From an uncultured Ardenticatenia bacterium (GTDB taxonomy: Bacteria; Chloroflexota; Anaerolineae; 4572-78; NAK82): a DNA stretch of 64,000 bases. The notes under the pieces were generated by a model. That model searched no databases. It had not been told where the DNA came from and was given only the letters and a program-made list of their open reading frames with translations. Location of the stretch: NCBI GenBank assembly GCA_937127125.1, contig CAKZLO010000003.1:1-64000 (forward strand). Reading direction: 5' to 3'. How positions within the stretch are numbered: the first letter of the stretch is position 1; every line of letters begins with the position of its first letter. The translations under genes and the position numbers were made by a program. This document shows positions 26,447 through 37,748 of the stretch, piece by piece.

Positions 26447-26851
26447 ATGAACCCGCTCGCCTCTATTACACCGGGCACCGCGGGCACAATTGAATATGTG
26501 GTCGATGAAAGTGCTACGGCGCGTAGCATGGTAAGTGGGACCGTTGAGGTCCTGGGCACACCAGCATTGGTGCGGCTTATGGAAGCGGCTGCTGTGCAAG
26601 CATTAGAAGGGCGCTTGCCACAAGGCAGCACTACCGTAGGAGCTTACATTGCTGTCTACCATACAGCGCCCACACCGGTTGGTATGCGCGTTCGTGTGAC
26701 CGCCACGGTGAAAGCAGTGGAGGGTCGGCGCATCACCTTTGATCTTCTGGCGCACGATGAAGTCGAGCAAATCGGTCACGGGACGCATCAGCGCGTACTG
26801 GTTGACATGGAACGCTTTACTTCCAATGCGCTAAGCAAGCGAAACCGGTGA
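26447..26851 (+). CDS. FlK-like hotdog-fold acyl-CoA thioesterase
   Basis: A 134-residue hotdog-fold protein like fluoroacetyl-CoA thioesterase FlK and related short-chain acyl-CoA thioesterases. Candidate catalytic residues are Thr in LGTPALVRLMEAAA (about 38), Glu in the same helix (about 46) and His in GHGTHQR (about 108-112). These enzymes hydrolyse short acyl-CoAs in the cytoplasm. The start follows the upstream stop by one base, which suggests coupling to the small membrane peptide. Substrate specificity is not readable. Confidence 0.8.
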   Translation: MNPLASITPGTAGTIEYVVDESATARSMVSGTVEVLGTPALVRLMEAAAVQALEGRLPQGSTTVGAYIAVYHTAPTPVGMRVRVTATVKAVEGRRITFDLLAHDEVEQIGHGTHQRVLVDMERFTSNALSKRNR

Positions 26852-26863
26852 GTTCGAGACGAC

Positions 26864-27148
26864 TCAGCCGCCTGCTGCAGGACTTAGGATGTGTAGCCTG
26901 TCCCCATTGCGCAGGTGATGGGTTGATACCATTTCATTGGGCACGAGACGTCGATTCACAAAGAGGTGATACGGCAAACCACTGCGCGTCTTGCCGCCAG
27001 GCCGAAGTTCTTCGGCTAACTTGGGGAAGCGGACGAATAGCTGTGTCAGCGCATCGGTCAGTGTTGCAGGTTCGTCAAGTTCCAGCTCAATCTCCCCCTG
27101 ACCGACCGTTTGCCACAATGTCTCACCGACTCTCACAGTGATTCGCAT
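26864..27148 (-). CDS. MoaD/ThiS-family ubiquitin-like sulfur carrier
   Basis: A 94-residue beta-grasp protein ending in Gly-Gly (LSPAAGG), the hallmark of MoaD and ThiS, whose C-terminal glycine is thiocarboxylated to carry sulfur for molybdopterin, thiamine or other sulfur-transfer reactions. The central pattern ATLTDALTQLFVRFPKL and VNRRLVPNEMVSTHHLRNGDRLHILSPAAGG fits MoaD. No activating enzyme or large molybdopterin-synthase subunit lies in the window. Its start overlaps the 3' end of the membrane-protein gene by 26 bases, so it belongs to the three-gene unit 26864-28240. Confidence 0.82.
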   Translation of the reverse strand: MRITVRVGETLWQTVGQGEIELELDEPATLTDALTQLFVRFPKLAEELRPGGKTRSGLPYHLFVNRRLVPNEMVSTHHLRNGDRLHILSPAAGG

Positions 27149-27842
27149 CTCGCCACACCAACCATAGGATGATGAAGCTCATTAGTACCCCGCCCCCTAC
27201 TGTTGCCCAGACACCCCATCCAAGAGTAATCGCCGATGCATATGCACGAGCAATGGCCGGTTGTGCTTCCACAAACTGCCATATTGCAAGCAGTGGGGCC
27301 ACCACCCATCCGAGAGATAGCAACGCAAGAAGATAACGCGGCAAACGCCAGTTTGACCGCCAAACGATAGCTAGCACGATGCATACGATGCAACCCAGTG
27401 TTTGCAATCGGAACTCTTCCGAGATCATCACTGTTGGGCTCCAGACCGGCGGCAATAACATCAACGCAAGAGGAAAAACTGCTAATCGAGTAAGCAGACG
27501 CAGCCAAGACGGAGTGCCTGATAACCCAGATCCAAGAGCTAACGGCGTTCCCAGCGTTAGCAGGAACAAGGGCGCCAGAAAAAACAGTCGCTGTATGCCC
27601 AGAGTGCCATCACGCACTTCGGGTAAGAACTTGACAAACTCTGCCAAGTCCGGCGCCGTAAGCACGAGAGCGGCGGCTGGTCGCTCAATCCACGGTGCAC
27701 AAGAGGCTCCAGTGGCTGCCACCATCCAGCCCACACTAAATAACAGAAGTCTGACCCATCGCACCCTGTGGGTGCGATGGGTTGCAGCACCACCTGACAT
27801 CTCTCTACGTGACGAGAGGGGGATCTGACAGGCAGCCCTCAC
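27123..27842 (-). CDS. Polytopic membrane protein of unknown function
   Basis: A protein of about 239 residues with roughly five to six hydrophobic segments after an Arg/His-rich N-terminus. The periplasmic-type loop after the first helix contains LTAPDLAEFVKFLPEV. I do not recognise the family. The GTG at 27842 overlaps the TGA of the upstream oxidoreductase gene (GTGA), typical of translational coupling; an ATG at 27800 is the alternative start. It overlaps the MoaD-type gene downstream by 26 bases. Its role may be linked to these neighbours, but nothing in the sequence says how. Confidence 0.65.
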   Translation of the reverse strand: MRAACQIPLSSRREMSGGAATHRTHRVRWVRLLLFSVGWMVAATGASCAPWIERPAAALVLTAPDLAEFVKFLPEVRDGTLGIQRLFFLAPLFLLTLGTPLALGSGLSGTPSWLRLLTRLAVFPLALMLLPPVWSPTVMISEEFRLQTLGCIVCIVLAIVWRSNWRLPRYLLALLSLGWVVAPLLAIWQFVEAQPAIARAYASAITLGWGVWATVGGGVLMSFIILWLVWRDANHCESR

Positions 27843-28240
27843 CCCCAAGTCTGCACCGCTTCCGGAGTGATGCGCACAATCAGGCGCACTTCACCGGGCT
27901 GACGATAGGGATATGTGTCCACTCCTAGGTACTTCTTGGCCAGCCTATCAATGTGTGCATCGGCGCCTTCCTCGCTAATCTCGGCACGTCCGCGCACCTG
28001 GATGTACCGGTAAGGATTAGTGGGATCCGAAATCGTCAACGCTACACGTCCATCACGACGCAAATTGCGTTCTTTGACACGCCCTTTAGCCGTATTGAAG
28101 ATCACGTGAGCCCCATCATAGTCCACCCAGACGGGGGTTACTTGAGGACTGCCATCTGGCATAATTGTGGCCAAATAGCCAAATGCCTTTTTCTCCTCGC
28201 TGAACAGATCAAGATATTGCTTAGGTATGCGTTTTGGCAT
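27839..28240 (-). CDS. PPOX-class FMN/F420-dependent oxidoreductase
   Basis: A 133-residue split-barrel flavin-type protein of the pyridoxamine 5'-phosphate oxidase-like superfamily. Features are FGYLATIMPDGSPQVTPVWVDYDG (cofactor-binding strand pair), FNTAKGRVKERNLRRDGRVALTISD and RYIQVRGRAEI. Members use F420 or FMN to reduce or oxidise varied cofactors; the exact cofactor cannot be read here. The ATG is preceded by AAGGAGGGTG. It heads the unit oxidoreductase, membrane protein, MoaD-like protein with overlapping junctions. Confidence 0.82.
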   Translation of the reverse strand: MPKRIPKQYLDLFSEEKKAFGYLATIMPDGSPQVTPVWVDYDGAHVIFNTAKGRVKERNLRRDGRVALTISDPTNPYRYIQVRGRAEISEEGADAHIDRLAKKYLGVDTYPYRQPGEVRLIVRITPEAVQTWG

Positions 28241-28317
28241 CGCTTTTCACCCTCCTTCATCCAGGTTGGCAGAATGAGCCACATAAGTGCTCTTACTGTA
28301 TCACTCGCACGCTGTCA

Positions 28318-28357
28318 TCTCGCTTCGGCGAGACAAGAACGACTGCCAGAAAGGCAG
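28318..28357 (-). terminator. Tandem small hairpins after der
   Basis: Minus strand order: CTGCC/GGCAG (28357-28343, 5-base loop), TTCTTGT, then TCTCGC/GCGAGA (28333-28318, with a 4-base CGAA loop). They lie 50-90 bases past the der stop at 28408 and before the oxidoreductase gene. Stem lengths are short, so termination is plausible but not certain. Confidence 0.35.
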
Positions 28358-28407
28358 AATTCTCTTGATCCCTGTACCTGCCATAAAACCCCACCAACTT
28401 GGACAAT

Positions 28408-29838
28408 TCAACTTTTGTTCTCCGATTTCGCGTGCCCACGAAACACCATTCGCAATGGTGTGCCAGTGAAATGATACAATTCACGGATGCGATTTTCAAG
28501 ATAACGTTGGTAGGAGAAATGCACCAGCTCAGGATCGTTGACGAAGAATATGAAGGTGGGTGGGTCTACTTCTGGTTGTGTGGCATAGTAGAAGCGCAAC
28601 TGCCGCCCGGTGCGACTCTTGGGTGGGTGGCGCGCCACGGCATCCTGCACCAGCTGGTTGAGATCACTTGTCGAGATACGATAACGACGTTCTTTCCACA
28701 CTTGAAGTGCCACTTCCAGCACTTGGTGCACACGCTGGCCAGTCAACGCTGAGACAAACAACACCGGCACGTAGTCCATGAAACCCAGGACGCTGCGGAT
28801 TCGCTGTGTGTATTGCTGCATCGTGTGTGCATTTTTGTTCACCGCGTCCCACTTGTTAACCACGACGACAACGCTTTTTGCCTCTTCAAGGATATAACCG
28901 GCAATGTGCTGATCTTGGGTAGTCACCACGTCACGCGCATCCAGGATCAACAAACAGACATCCGCACGATTGATGGCCTTCATAGTGCGCAAAACGCTGT
29001 GCTTTTCCACACCAGGTTGAATTTTGCCACGTCGGCGGATGCCAGCCGTGTCGATCAACACCACTGGCTGTCCTGCAAACTGCAACACGGTGTCGATAGC
29101 ATCACGTGTAGTCCCTGGCACTTCACTCACAATAATGCGGTCCTGACCCAGCAGCCGATTGAGTAAGGAAGACTTCCCCACATTAGGACGCCCAACAATA
29201 GCTATTTGGGGACATTCTTGTGCTGCTGCCTCTTCTACCACCTGAGCACTCGAAGAAGCCAGCTCCTCTACGAGTCGGTCCAGCAGGTCTCCGACGCCAA
29301 GGCCATGTAGAGCACTAATGGCAATTGGCTCCCCTAGTCCCAGTGCATAGAACTCGACTGCCTCAGCGCTCCGGCGTGCGCTGTCTGCCTTGTTGACAGC
29401 TAGCAGCACAGGCTTGCGACTGCGCCGCAGCACATTCGCGATCTCCTGATCGTCCGGGGTAAGGCCAGCCTCGACATCTACAAGGAAAATGACCACATCA
29501 GCTTCTTCAATGGCAATGTATGCCTGACGGCGCATCTCCTTCAGAAAAAGGCCACTTTCCACGCCGGCTGTCTGGCCAATCGGCGGTGGGCTTCCACCTT
29601 GCCCACGCGTGCGCTGTGCGGGGCTGCCTTTGTCACTCTCGATCGCTGTTAACCCACCAGTATCCACCACCAAAAAAGAGACACCACCCCATTCCGCATT
29701 TGCATACAAACGATCGCGGGTGGTGCCAGGCAAGTCCTCTACAATAGCAATGCGCCGTCCTACCAAGCGGTTGAACAATGTACTTTTACCCACGTTGGGT
29801 CTTCCCACCAGGGCAACAATTGGCTTGTCAGGTCTCAT
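28408..29838 (-). CDS. der: Ribosome biogenesis GTPase Der (EngA)
   Basis: A 476-residue double GTPase needed for 50S ribosome assembly. G domain 1 has GRPNVGKST (12-20), DLPGTT and VVDTGG (58-62), then NKAD. G domain 2 has GRPNVGKSS, EVPGTTRDAIDT, DTAGIRRRG and NKWD. The C-terminal KH-like domain ends the protein. Between G3 of domain 1 and the helix QAYIAIEEADVVIFLV there are about 24 more residues than in standard Der (about 66-98, Gly/Ser/Pro-rich). The ATG has a GGAGCGGAG site. Downstream are small hairpins; aconitase lies 76 bases upstream in the same direction. Confidence 0.93.
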   Translation of the reverse strand: MRPDKPIVALVGRPNVGKSTLFNRLVGRRIAIVEDLPGTTRDRLYANAEWGGVSFLVVDTGGLTAIESDKGSPAQRTRGQGGSPPPIGQTAGVESGLFLKEMRRQAYIAIEEADVVIFLVDVEAGLTPDDQEIANVLRRSRKPVLLAVNKADSARRSAEAVEFYALGLGEPIAISALHGLGVGDLLDRLVEELASSSAQVVEEAAAQECPQIAIVGRPNVGKSSLLNRLLGQDRIIVSEVPGTTRDAIDTVLQFAGQPVVLIDTAGIRRRGKIQPGVEKHSVLRTMKAINRADVCLLILDARDVVTTQDQHIAGYILEEAKSVVVVVNKWDAVNKNAHTMQQYTQRIRSVLGFMDYVPVLFVSALTGQRVHQVLEVALQVWKERRYRISTSDLNQLVQDAVARHPPKSRTGRQLRFYYATQPEVDPPTFIFFVNDPELVHFSYQRYLENRIRELYHFTGTPLRMVFRGHAKSENKS

Positions 29839-29914
29839 CTCCGCTCCTGTTCACCAAGGACACGGGTCGCGGCATTGACCGAGACAGGGATAATGCAAGA
29901 ATGTCTGAACTGGG

Positions 29915-32647
<2,733 letters not shown>

Positions 32648-32893
32648 AAGCTACGTGCGTGCTCCTCCCTTGAGATCAACAAGTAATTAAGTAAAGATAA
32701 TTCACAGTCTCCCTACCCCTAAGTAGCACCCTAGTAAAGCACAATTGTACTCGGGTAATCGTACCTGTCCAGCTCAGAGGTCTTAGAATCAGGTGTTCCC
32801 TCAAAGGCTTTGCTTTTGTCGAGGATTCGGATAATATAAAGCCTTCAAGTTATAGTTCTGCAGGAGATTTGTTGATACCGAGGACTTCTCGCC

Positions 32894-33847
32894 ATGAGAC
32901 TGCGCGCATGGAACATACTGGCTGCGGGACTGCTGCTGATTATAACAGCTGTGTGGCTGGTGTACAGCAACATGGATGTTAAGGCGCAGAGTTCGAGCTC
33001 ACTCGCCAGTATGACAATCGCGTTGTGGCCGGAGTATGACCGCCCTGCCGTTCTAGTGATTTATCGGGGTGAAGTGGCACCTGAGGTCTCCTTGCCAGCC
33101 ACTGTCCGCTTCGAGTTGCCCGCAACGGTGTCGCAGATGCACGCTGTCGCCCATTGGAGCGAAAACACGAACACTCTTGTCAACCTGGATGATTTTCACC
33201 TCGAAGCGACACCGCAAGGTAAGCTATTAACATTGACCACCCCTGTGCGAGGCTTTCACGTTGAATATTATGTAAATGATCTGTTAAGCTTTCAGGGAGA
33301 CACTCGCATTATCCGATACGTCTTCACAGCGCCAGTGACCATAGCTAACTTTAGCTTTGAGGTTCAGCAACCAGTAGATGCCACCGACTTCACTTCCGAG
33401 CCTCAGCCTGTTTCGATCACACAGCGGGGCGATGGCCTCCTTTACGCACGTTATGTGGCTGAGAGGATCACTGCTGGTGAGTCGCGTTCGCTACGCGTCA
33501 CCTATAAACGCACTACCAATGTGTTATCGTTTGAAGCAATGCATCAGGGGACGAATGTATCTTTCTCCCCACCTTTGCCGAGCGCCACGGACACAGAATT
33601 GCCTCTAGGATGGGTTATCGGGTTGGTTGGCTCATTCTTTCTGGGCGTTGGGCTGACCTATTATGTGTGCAGCCAGCGTTATGGAAAGCGTAGAGAGAGT
33701 GCGTTTCAGGCGGCGTCGGTCAAGCATGGATCGGTTGCCAGCTACTGTTATCAGTGTGGGGTACGTCTATTCCCTGAGGCTCTATATTGCCACGTCTGTG
33801 GCACTCCGCGACGTGGTATCTCAATCTCAAAGGAAGAGCCCGGCTGA
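32894..33847 (+). CDS. Membrane-anchored beta protein with C-terminal zinc ribbon, ccm-linked
   Basis: A 317-residue protein of unknown function. An N-terminal signal/anchor (about 8-26) is followed by a beta-rich exported domain (about 35-225) that ends in a helix at about 237-258. A cytoplasmic tail carries Cys285-x2-Cys288 and Cys299-x2-Cys302, a double-knuckle zinc ribbon of the DZR type. The ATG has a GAGGA site. It lies 120 bases before ccmE in the same direction. A second gene in the island (37749-38339) ends in the same kind of ribbon, which argues for a shared ccm-related role (inference). Confidence 0.7.
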   Translation: MRLRAWNILAAGLLLIITAVWLVYSNMDVKAQSSSSLASMTIALWPEYDRPAVLVIYRGEVAPEVSLPATVRFELPATVSQMHAVAHWSENTNTLVNLDDFHLEATPQGKLLTLTTPVRGFHVEYYVNDLLSFQGDTRIIRYVFTAPVTIANFSFEVQQPVDATDFTSEPQPVSITQRGDGLLYARYVAERITAGESRSLRVTYKRTTNVLSFEAMHQGTNVSFSPPLPSATDTELPLGWVIGLVGSFFLGVGLTYYVCSQRYGKRRESAFQAASVKHGSVASYCYQCGVRLFPEALYCHVCGTPRRGISISKEEPG

Positions 33848-33967
33848 AGTATTCAGAACGCCTAAGTGACTTTGGTGTTTTAATAGGGTGTTAATCCAGC
33901 AGTGCTAACATTCAGAATTGTGATTGGACTGTGTCTGGCTCATCCTCTCTATGGGAAGGTGTAAAGT

Positions 33968-34438
33968 GTGACCGAAGAAGCAATAGATTTGAGCTCGCAC
34001 TCCTCACGCGCAGCCAGACGTAACCGAATCAAGTTTCTGTTGGGTGGCAGCATCATTGCGCTGGCAGTCGGTTATCTCATTATTACGGCCACGCAAAGCA
34101 CAGCAGCCTACTTTTTCACGATTGGCGAGCTCTACGCGCGCGGGAGTGCGGTCTATGATCGCTATGTACGTGTCTCAGGTAAGGTAACCCATGATGCTAT
34201 CGACTTTGATGCACGTGAACTGGTGTTGCGTTTCCAAATCGTTGACGAGCATGGGCAAAGGTTGCCGGTTGTCTTTTATGGTCCCAAGCCCGATCAGCTG
34301 CGTCCAGACGCTGAGGCCATCTTAGAGGGCAGGTTTGATGGTCAACTCTTTACTGCGCAGAACATCTTATTGAAGTGTCCCTCCAAGTACGAGGAGGAAA
34401 AAGGGGTAACTGAAGAGAAAATTGAAGCGGTCCGCTAG
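33968..34438 (+). CDS. ccmE: Cytochrome c maturation heme chaperone CcmE, Cys-x3-Tyr type
   Basis: A 156-residue CcmE: short cytoplasmic tail, one helix at about 23-42, then the periplasmic OB fold (TIGELYARG, VRVSGKV, VVFYGPKPDQL, EAILEGRF). CcmE takes heme from CcmC and passes it to CcmF. In the usual protein the heme is bound covalently by His in an HxxxY motif. Here the equivalent position is Cys137 with Tyr141 (LLKCPSKY), the CxxxY type known from some archaea and Desulfovibrio. The GTG start is preceded by GGAAGGTG. It begins the ccmEFHG series. Confidence 0.88.
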   Translation: MTEEAIDLSSHSSRAARRNRIKFLLGGSIIALAVGYLIITATQSTAAYFFTIGELYARGSAVYDRYVRVSGKVTHDAIDFDARELVLRFQIVDEHGQRLPVVFYGPKPDQLRPDAEAILEGRFDGQLFTAQNILLKCPSKYEEEKGVTEEKIEAVR

Positions 34439-34519
34439 CTGGTGTTGTGATGGGATCTCATCTCGTTTTCTTGCACCTGAAGTGATTGTCTCCATAGCCC
34501 CCTTCGGTGAAGAATTTTT

Positions 34520-36655
34520 ATGATGGCAGCCGATTTAGGATATGTAGCGCTTTCGTTAGCCTTTGTGCTGGCGATCTCTTCTGCTGTGGCGGCGTGGTGG
34601 GGTGAACGTCGGCGTGCTATCGAGCTGATACTGAGCGCACGTAACAGTGTGTTAGCCGTGGCAGGGTTGCTGACATTTGCGATTGCTCTCGAGCTCTACT
34701 TGTTGCTAAGCAGCGATTTTCGCGTGATGTATGTGGCCCAGGTGACCAACCGTGCCATGCCCGCCTTTTTCAAACTGACTGCTTTATGGGGAGGTCAGGC
34801 TGGCTCCCTCCTTTTCTGGTCCTGGTTGATGTCGTTATTTGCAGCGGCCGCTGTGTCCGGCAGCTGGCGGCGTGCGCAGATTCTGATACCCAAGGTAATC
34901 GTCGTAACCCAGTTAACCCTTGCTTTCTTCCTCAGCCTGATCTCAGGTGTCTGGGCACTTGCGGCATCACCTCTCAGGGCAATCGGGCTTGCTGAGAGTG
35001 CCAGTTTGATGGCAGAAATGGAAACGCTCACCCCATTTTATCAGCTCGGATTTACCCCTGCTGATGGTAGTGGTCTGAATCCATTATTGCGCCATTGGGG
35101 TATGATCATTCATCCCCCGTTGCTCTATCTGGGCTTTGTTGGTTTTGTCATCCCCTTCGCCTTCGCAGTGGCAGCATTGAGCACCCGCCAGACCAGCGAT
35201 GTGTGGATTCGAGTCATACGACGCTGGACATTAGTGGCGTGGTTGTTTCTCTCAATGGGATTGTTGGTAGGTATGTGGTGGGCATATGGCGTGCTCGGCT
35301 GGGGAGGCTACTGGGGCTGGGATCCCGTAGAGAATGCAGCGCTTATGCCGTGGCTGACAGGCACCGCATTTCTCCACTCCGTGGTTATTCAGGAACGACG
35401 GGGGATGTTCAAGGTGTGGAATGTGGTGTTGATCATGATCACCTATAGCCTGGTGATCTTTGGCACGTTCCTCACGCGTAGTGGGGTTGTTTCATCAGTA
35501 CATGCTTTTGCCCAGTCGGGTGTGGGGCCCTTGTTCCTCGGCTTTGTAGCGGCCACTTTTATTGCTTCCGTTATCTTGCTATTTGAGCGGTTGGACAGCT
35601 TGCGCAGTGAGCACATGCTTGACTCGTTGATGTCACGCGAAGCGATTTTCCTGCTCAACAATTTGCTGTTTCTGGCGATCTTCTTCGTAACTTTCTGGGG
35701 CACAATATTCCCGGTGATCTCGGAACTGCTGGCCGGCCAGAAGGCGATCGTAGGACCACCTTTCTTCAATCAGGTTAACGGTCCGCTTTTTGCTTTGCTC
35801 GTCCTGACAATGGGTATTGCTCCATTGATGCCATGGCGACGGACGTCACTGGGCAAGCTTGGACGGCTGGTGTTATGGCCCTCTGTGGCCGGCTTAATCA
35901 CGACACTGGGACTACTAGCAATACCCTCCCTACGCCAATTCGCCGTTTTGCCAAGCACACAGCTACACATGGTGCCAGTGACAATATTTTACGGCCTGTT
36001 GGTGTTCGTGGTGGTGGTGATCGGGCAAGAGTTTTGGCGTGGCATACATGCACGAAGACGGACAACTGGAGAAACCTGGCTGAGGGCGTTGCTCAATCTG
36101 ATTGGACACAATCGACGTCGCTATGGAGGGTATTTGGTTCATCTGGGTGTTGTGATGATTGCCTTGGGCGTGATTGGCACCAACTTTTTCAAAGTGGAGA
36201 CGCAACGCAATCTGAGCAAGGGTGCATCGTTCACTATCACCTCACCCCTTACAGGCAGCTATACATTGACCTATGAGGGGCTGAACTTGCACGCGACGGC
36301 GGAGGATGTGCGCCGTACTGCAGCGACACTGAGAATTGCGCAAGAAGGGCGATTTGTCGGCTTGATCCAGCCTTCACAAGATTTCTTCATCCCCCAGCAA
36401 CAGGCCATAACCGTACCAGCTATGCGCCACTCCTTGGCCGAAGATCTATACATAATCCTGGCAGGATGGGAGGATGACGGCACGACTGCCACTTTCAAAG
36501 TATACATAGAACCACTGGTGAACTGGTTGTGGATTGGTGGGTTGGTTCTCGTCCTCGGTACAGCGGTGGCAGTGTGGCCGGCTCGGCTGGAGGAACATCG
36601 GACTGCATTAGCTGCGAGAGCTTCTGGTCAGCCAGTAGCAATGGAATCGTCATAG
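34520..36655 (+). CDS. ccmF: Cytochrome c heme lyase subunit CcmF
   Basis: A 711-residue polytopic protein with about 14-15 helices, part of the heme-ligation complex with CcmH. The tryptophan-rich WWD motif is at about 260-275 (WGGYWGWDPVENAAL). Conserved histidines flank it, including IIHPP at 197-200 and FLHS near 284. The C-terminal helices and a periplasmic loop of about 120 residues (562-680) match the family. ATG pairs at 34520 and 34523 follow GGTGAAG. The ccmH start is 3 bases after the stop. Confidence 0.93.
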   Translation: MMAADLGYVALSLAFVLAISSAVAAWWGERRRAIELILSARNSVLAVAGLLTFAIALELYLLLSSDFRVMYVAQVTNRAMPAFFKLTALWGGQAGSLLFWSWLMSLFAAAAVSGSWRRAQILIPKVIVVTQLTLAFFLSLISGVWALAASPLRAIGLAESASLMAEMETLTPFYQLGFTPADGSGLNPLLRHWGMIIHPPLLYLGFVGFVIPFAFAVAALSTRQTSDVWIRVIRRWTLVAWLFLSMGLLVGMWWAYGVLGWGGYWGWDPVENAALMPWLTGTAFLHSVVIQERRGMFKVWNVVLIMITYSLVIFGTFLTRSGVVSSVHAFAQSGVGPLFLGFVAATFIASVILLFERLDSLRSEHMLDSLMSREAIFLLNNLLFLAIFFVTFWGTIFPVISELLAGQKAIVGPPFFNQVNGPLFALLVLTMGIAPLMPWRRTSLGKLGRLVLWPSVAGLITTLGLLAIPSLRQFAVLPSTQLHMVPVTIFYGLLVFVVVVIGQEFWRGIHARRRTTGETWLRALLNLIGHNRRRYGGYLVHLGVVMIALGVIGTNFFKVETQRNLSKGASFTITSPLTGSYTLTYEGLNLHATAEDVRRTAATLRIAQEGRFVGLIQPSQDFFIPQQQAITVPAMRHSLAEDLYIILAGWEDDGTTATFKVYIEPLVNWLWIGGLVLVLGTAVAVWPARLEEHRTALAARASGQPVAMESS

Positions 36656-36658
36656 GCC

Positions 36659-37162
36659 ATGCAAGTATTTGGTGAAATATTTCAGCGCCTTACCCGGTTA
36701 ACACTCTTTCTGACGTTAGTGTACGCGTTGGGTGGGCTTCCAGCGTTAGCGTTAGCTCAAGAGCCCTCACTGGATGACATCAATCGGGTGGCTAAGCAGC
36801 TCAGTTGCCCTACTTGCGCTGGCATCAATGTGGCAGACTGTCCTACAGAGACGTGCGCTCAATGGCGTGCCAAAATCGGCGAATTACTCGCTGAGGGTAA
36901 GACTGACCAAGAGATCCTCGAATATTTTGCCGCACGCTATGGCGACCATGTGTTGCAAATGCCGCCGACGCGTGGCGTCTTTCTGAGTATCTGGGTGGTG
37001 CCCGTTCTGGCCATTCTGGCTGGACTAGGCCTGTTAGGTTACCTGGTACGCCGCTGGACCGGGGCATCTGCGGCCATGGTAGCTTCTGTTACCTCAAATG
37101 AAGAGTTACAGGACGAATATCTCAAACGCGTGGAACAAGAGCTGAGCATGTGGCGGGAATGA
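36659..37162 (+). CDS. ccmH: Thioreductase/heme-ligation subunit CcmH with extra Cys pair
   Basis: A 167-residue CcmH: a signal segment (about 11-33), the periplasmic three-helix domain with LSCPTC (Cys50, Cys53) that reduces apocytochrome disulfides, and a C-terminal helix at about 107-128. A second pair, Cys61 and Cys66 (DCPTETC), lies 7 residues after the first; it is absent from the E. coli-type motif LRCPxCQNxNI-ADS. The AEGKTDQEILEYFAARYGDHVL helix is standard. The TGA stop overlaps the ATG of the thioredoxin-like gene (ATGA). Confidence 0.88.
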   Translation: MQVFGEIFQRLTRLTLFLTLVYALGGLPALALAQEPSLDDINRVAKQLSCPTCAGINVADCPTETCAQWRAKIGELLAEGKTDQEILEYFAARYGDHVLQMPPTRGVFLSIWVVPVLAILAGLGLLGYLVRRWTGASAAMVASVTSNEELQDEYLKRVEQELSMWRE

Positions 37163-37746
37163 CGAGAGGTGAACCATCCACTGTACCAGCCTTAAGAGCA
37201 CACCCCGGCGGGCGACGCCTGATCTGGTTGATCGTTGTGCTGACGCTGTTGGGAACGCTAATCGGCCTGCTGGCATTGGGTCTACAACCGCGCACGTCCA
37301 GGCTGTTGCAAGGCAAACCGGCACCGCCATTTGAGATCACTGCAGTTAATGGAGACTTCGTTGGGCAAAAGTTCTCCTTAGCCAATTTGCGGGGAGATGT
37401 CGTGGTCTTGAACATATGGGCGTCGTGGTGCGTCGAGTGCATGCGCGAGGCGGCTGTCTTGGAACAAGCGTGGCGCGCCTACCGCGAGCGAGGTGTTTGG
37501 TTCATTGGAGTGGATTACTTAGACACCGATACCGCTGGATTAGCCTATCTGAAGCGCTTTGGTATTACCTATCCCAATGGCCCTGATATTGGTTCGCGCA
37601 TCTATCAGGATTATCACGCCACAGGAGTGCCTGAAACCTTTTTTATCGATCGCGAGGGCATTGTGCAACACGTACAGATTGGTCCCATTGGGCAAGCACA
37701 GCTCTATGCATTGCTGGACCGTTTGCTGACAAAGGATAGTCCCTGA
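37159..37746 (+). CDS. ccmG: Thioredoxin-like thiol:disulfide protein (CcmG/TlpA)
   Basis: A 195-residue membrane-anchored redoxin: one N-terminal helix at about 22-42, then a TlpA/AhpC-TSA fold. The active site is WASWCVEC with Cys91 and Cys94, and the cis-Pro loop is GVPETFFID. It keeps the haem-binding cysteines of apocytochromes, or CcmH, reduced. I chose the ATG at 37159 because it overlaps the ccmH stop (ATGA); a GTG at 37150 is the alternative. Its place between ccmH and ccm accessory genes supports the CcmG role. Confidence 0.9.
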   Translation: MTRGEPSTVPALRAHPGGRRLIWLIVVLTLLGTLIGLLALGLQPRTSRLLQGKPAPPFEITAVNGDFVGQKFSLANLRGDVVVLNIWASWCVECMREAAVLEQAWRAYRERGVWFIGVDYLDTDTAGLAYLKRFGITYPNGPDIGSRIYQDYHATGVPETFFIDREGIVQHVQIGPIGQAQLYALLDRLLTKDSP

Positions 37747-37748
37747 GG

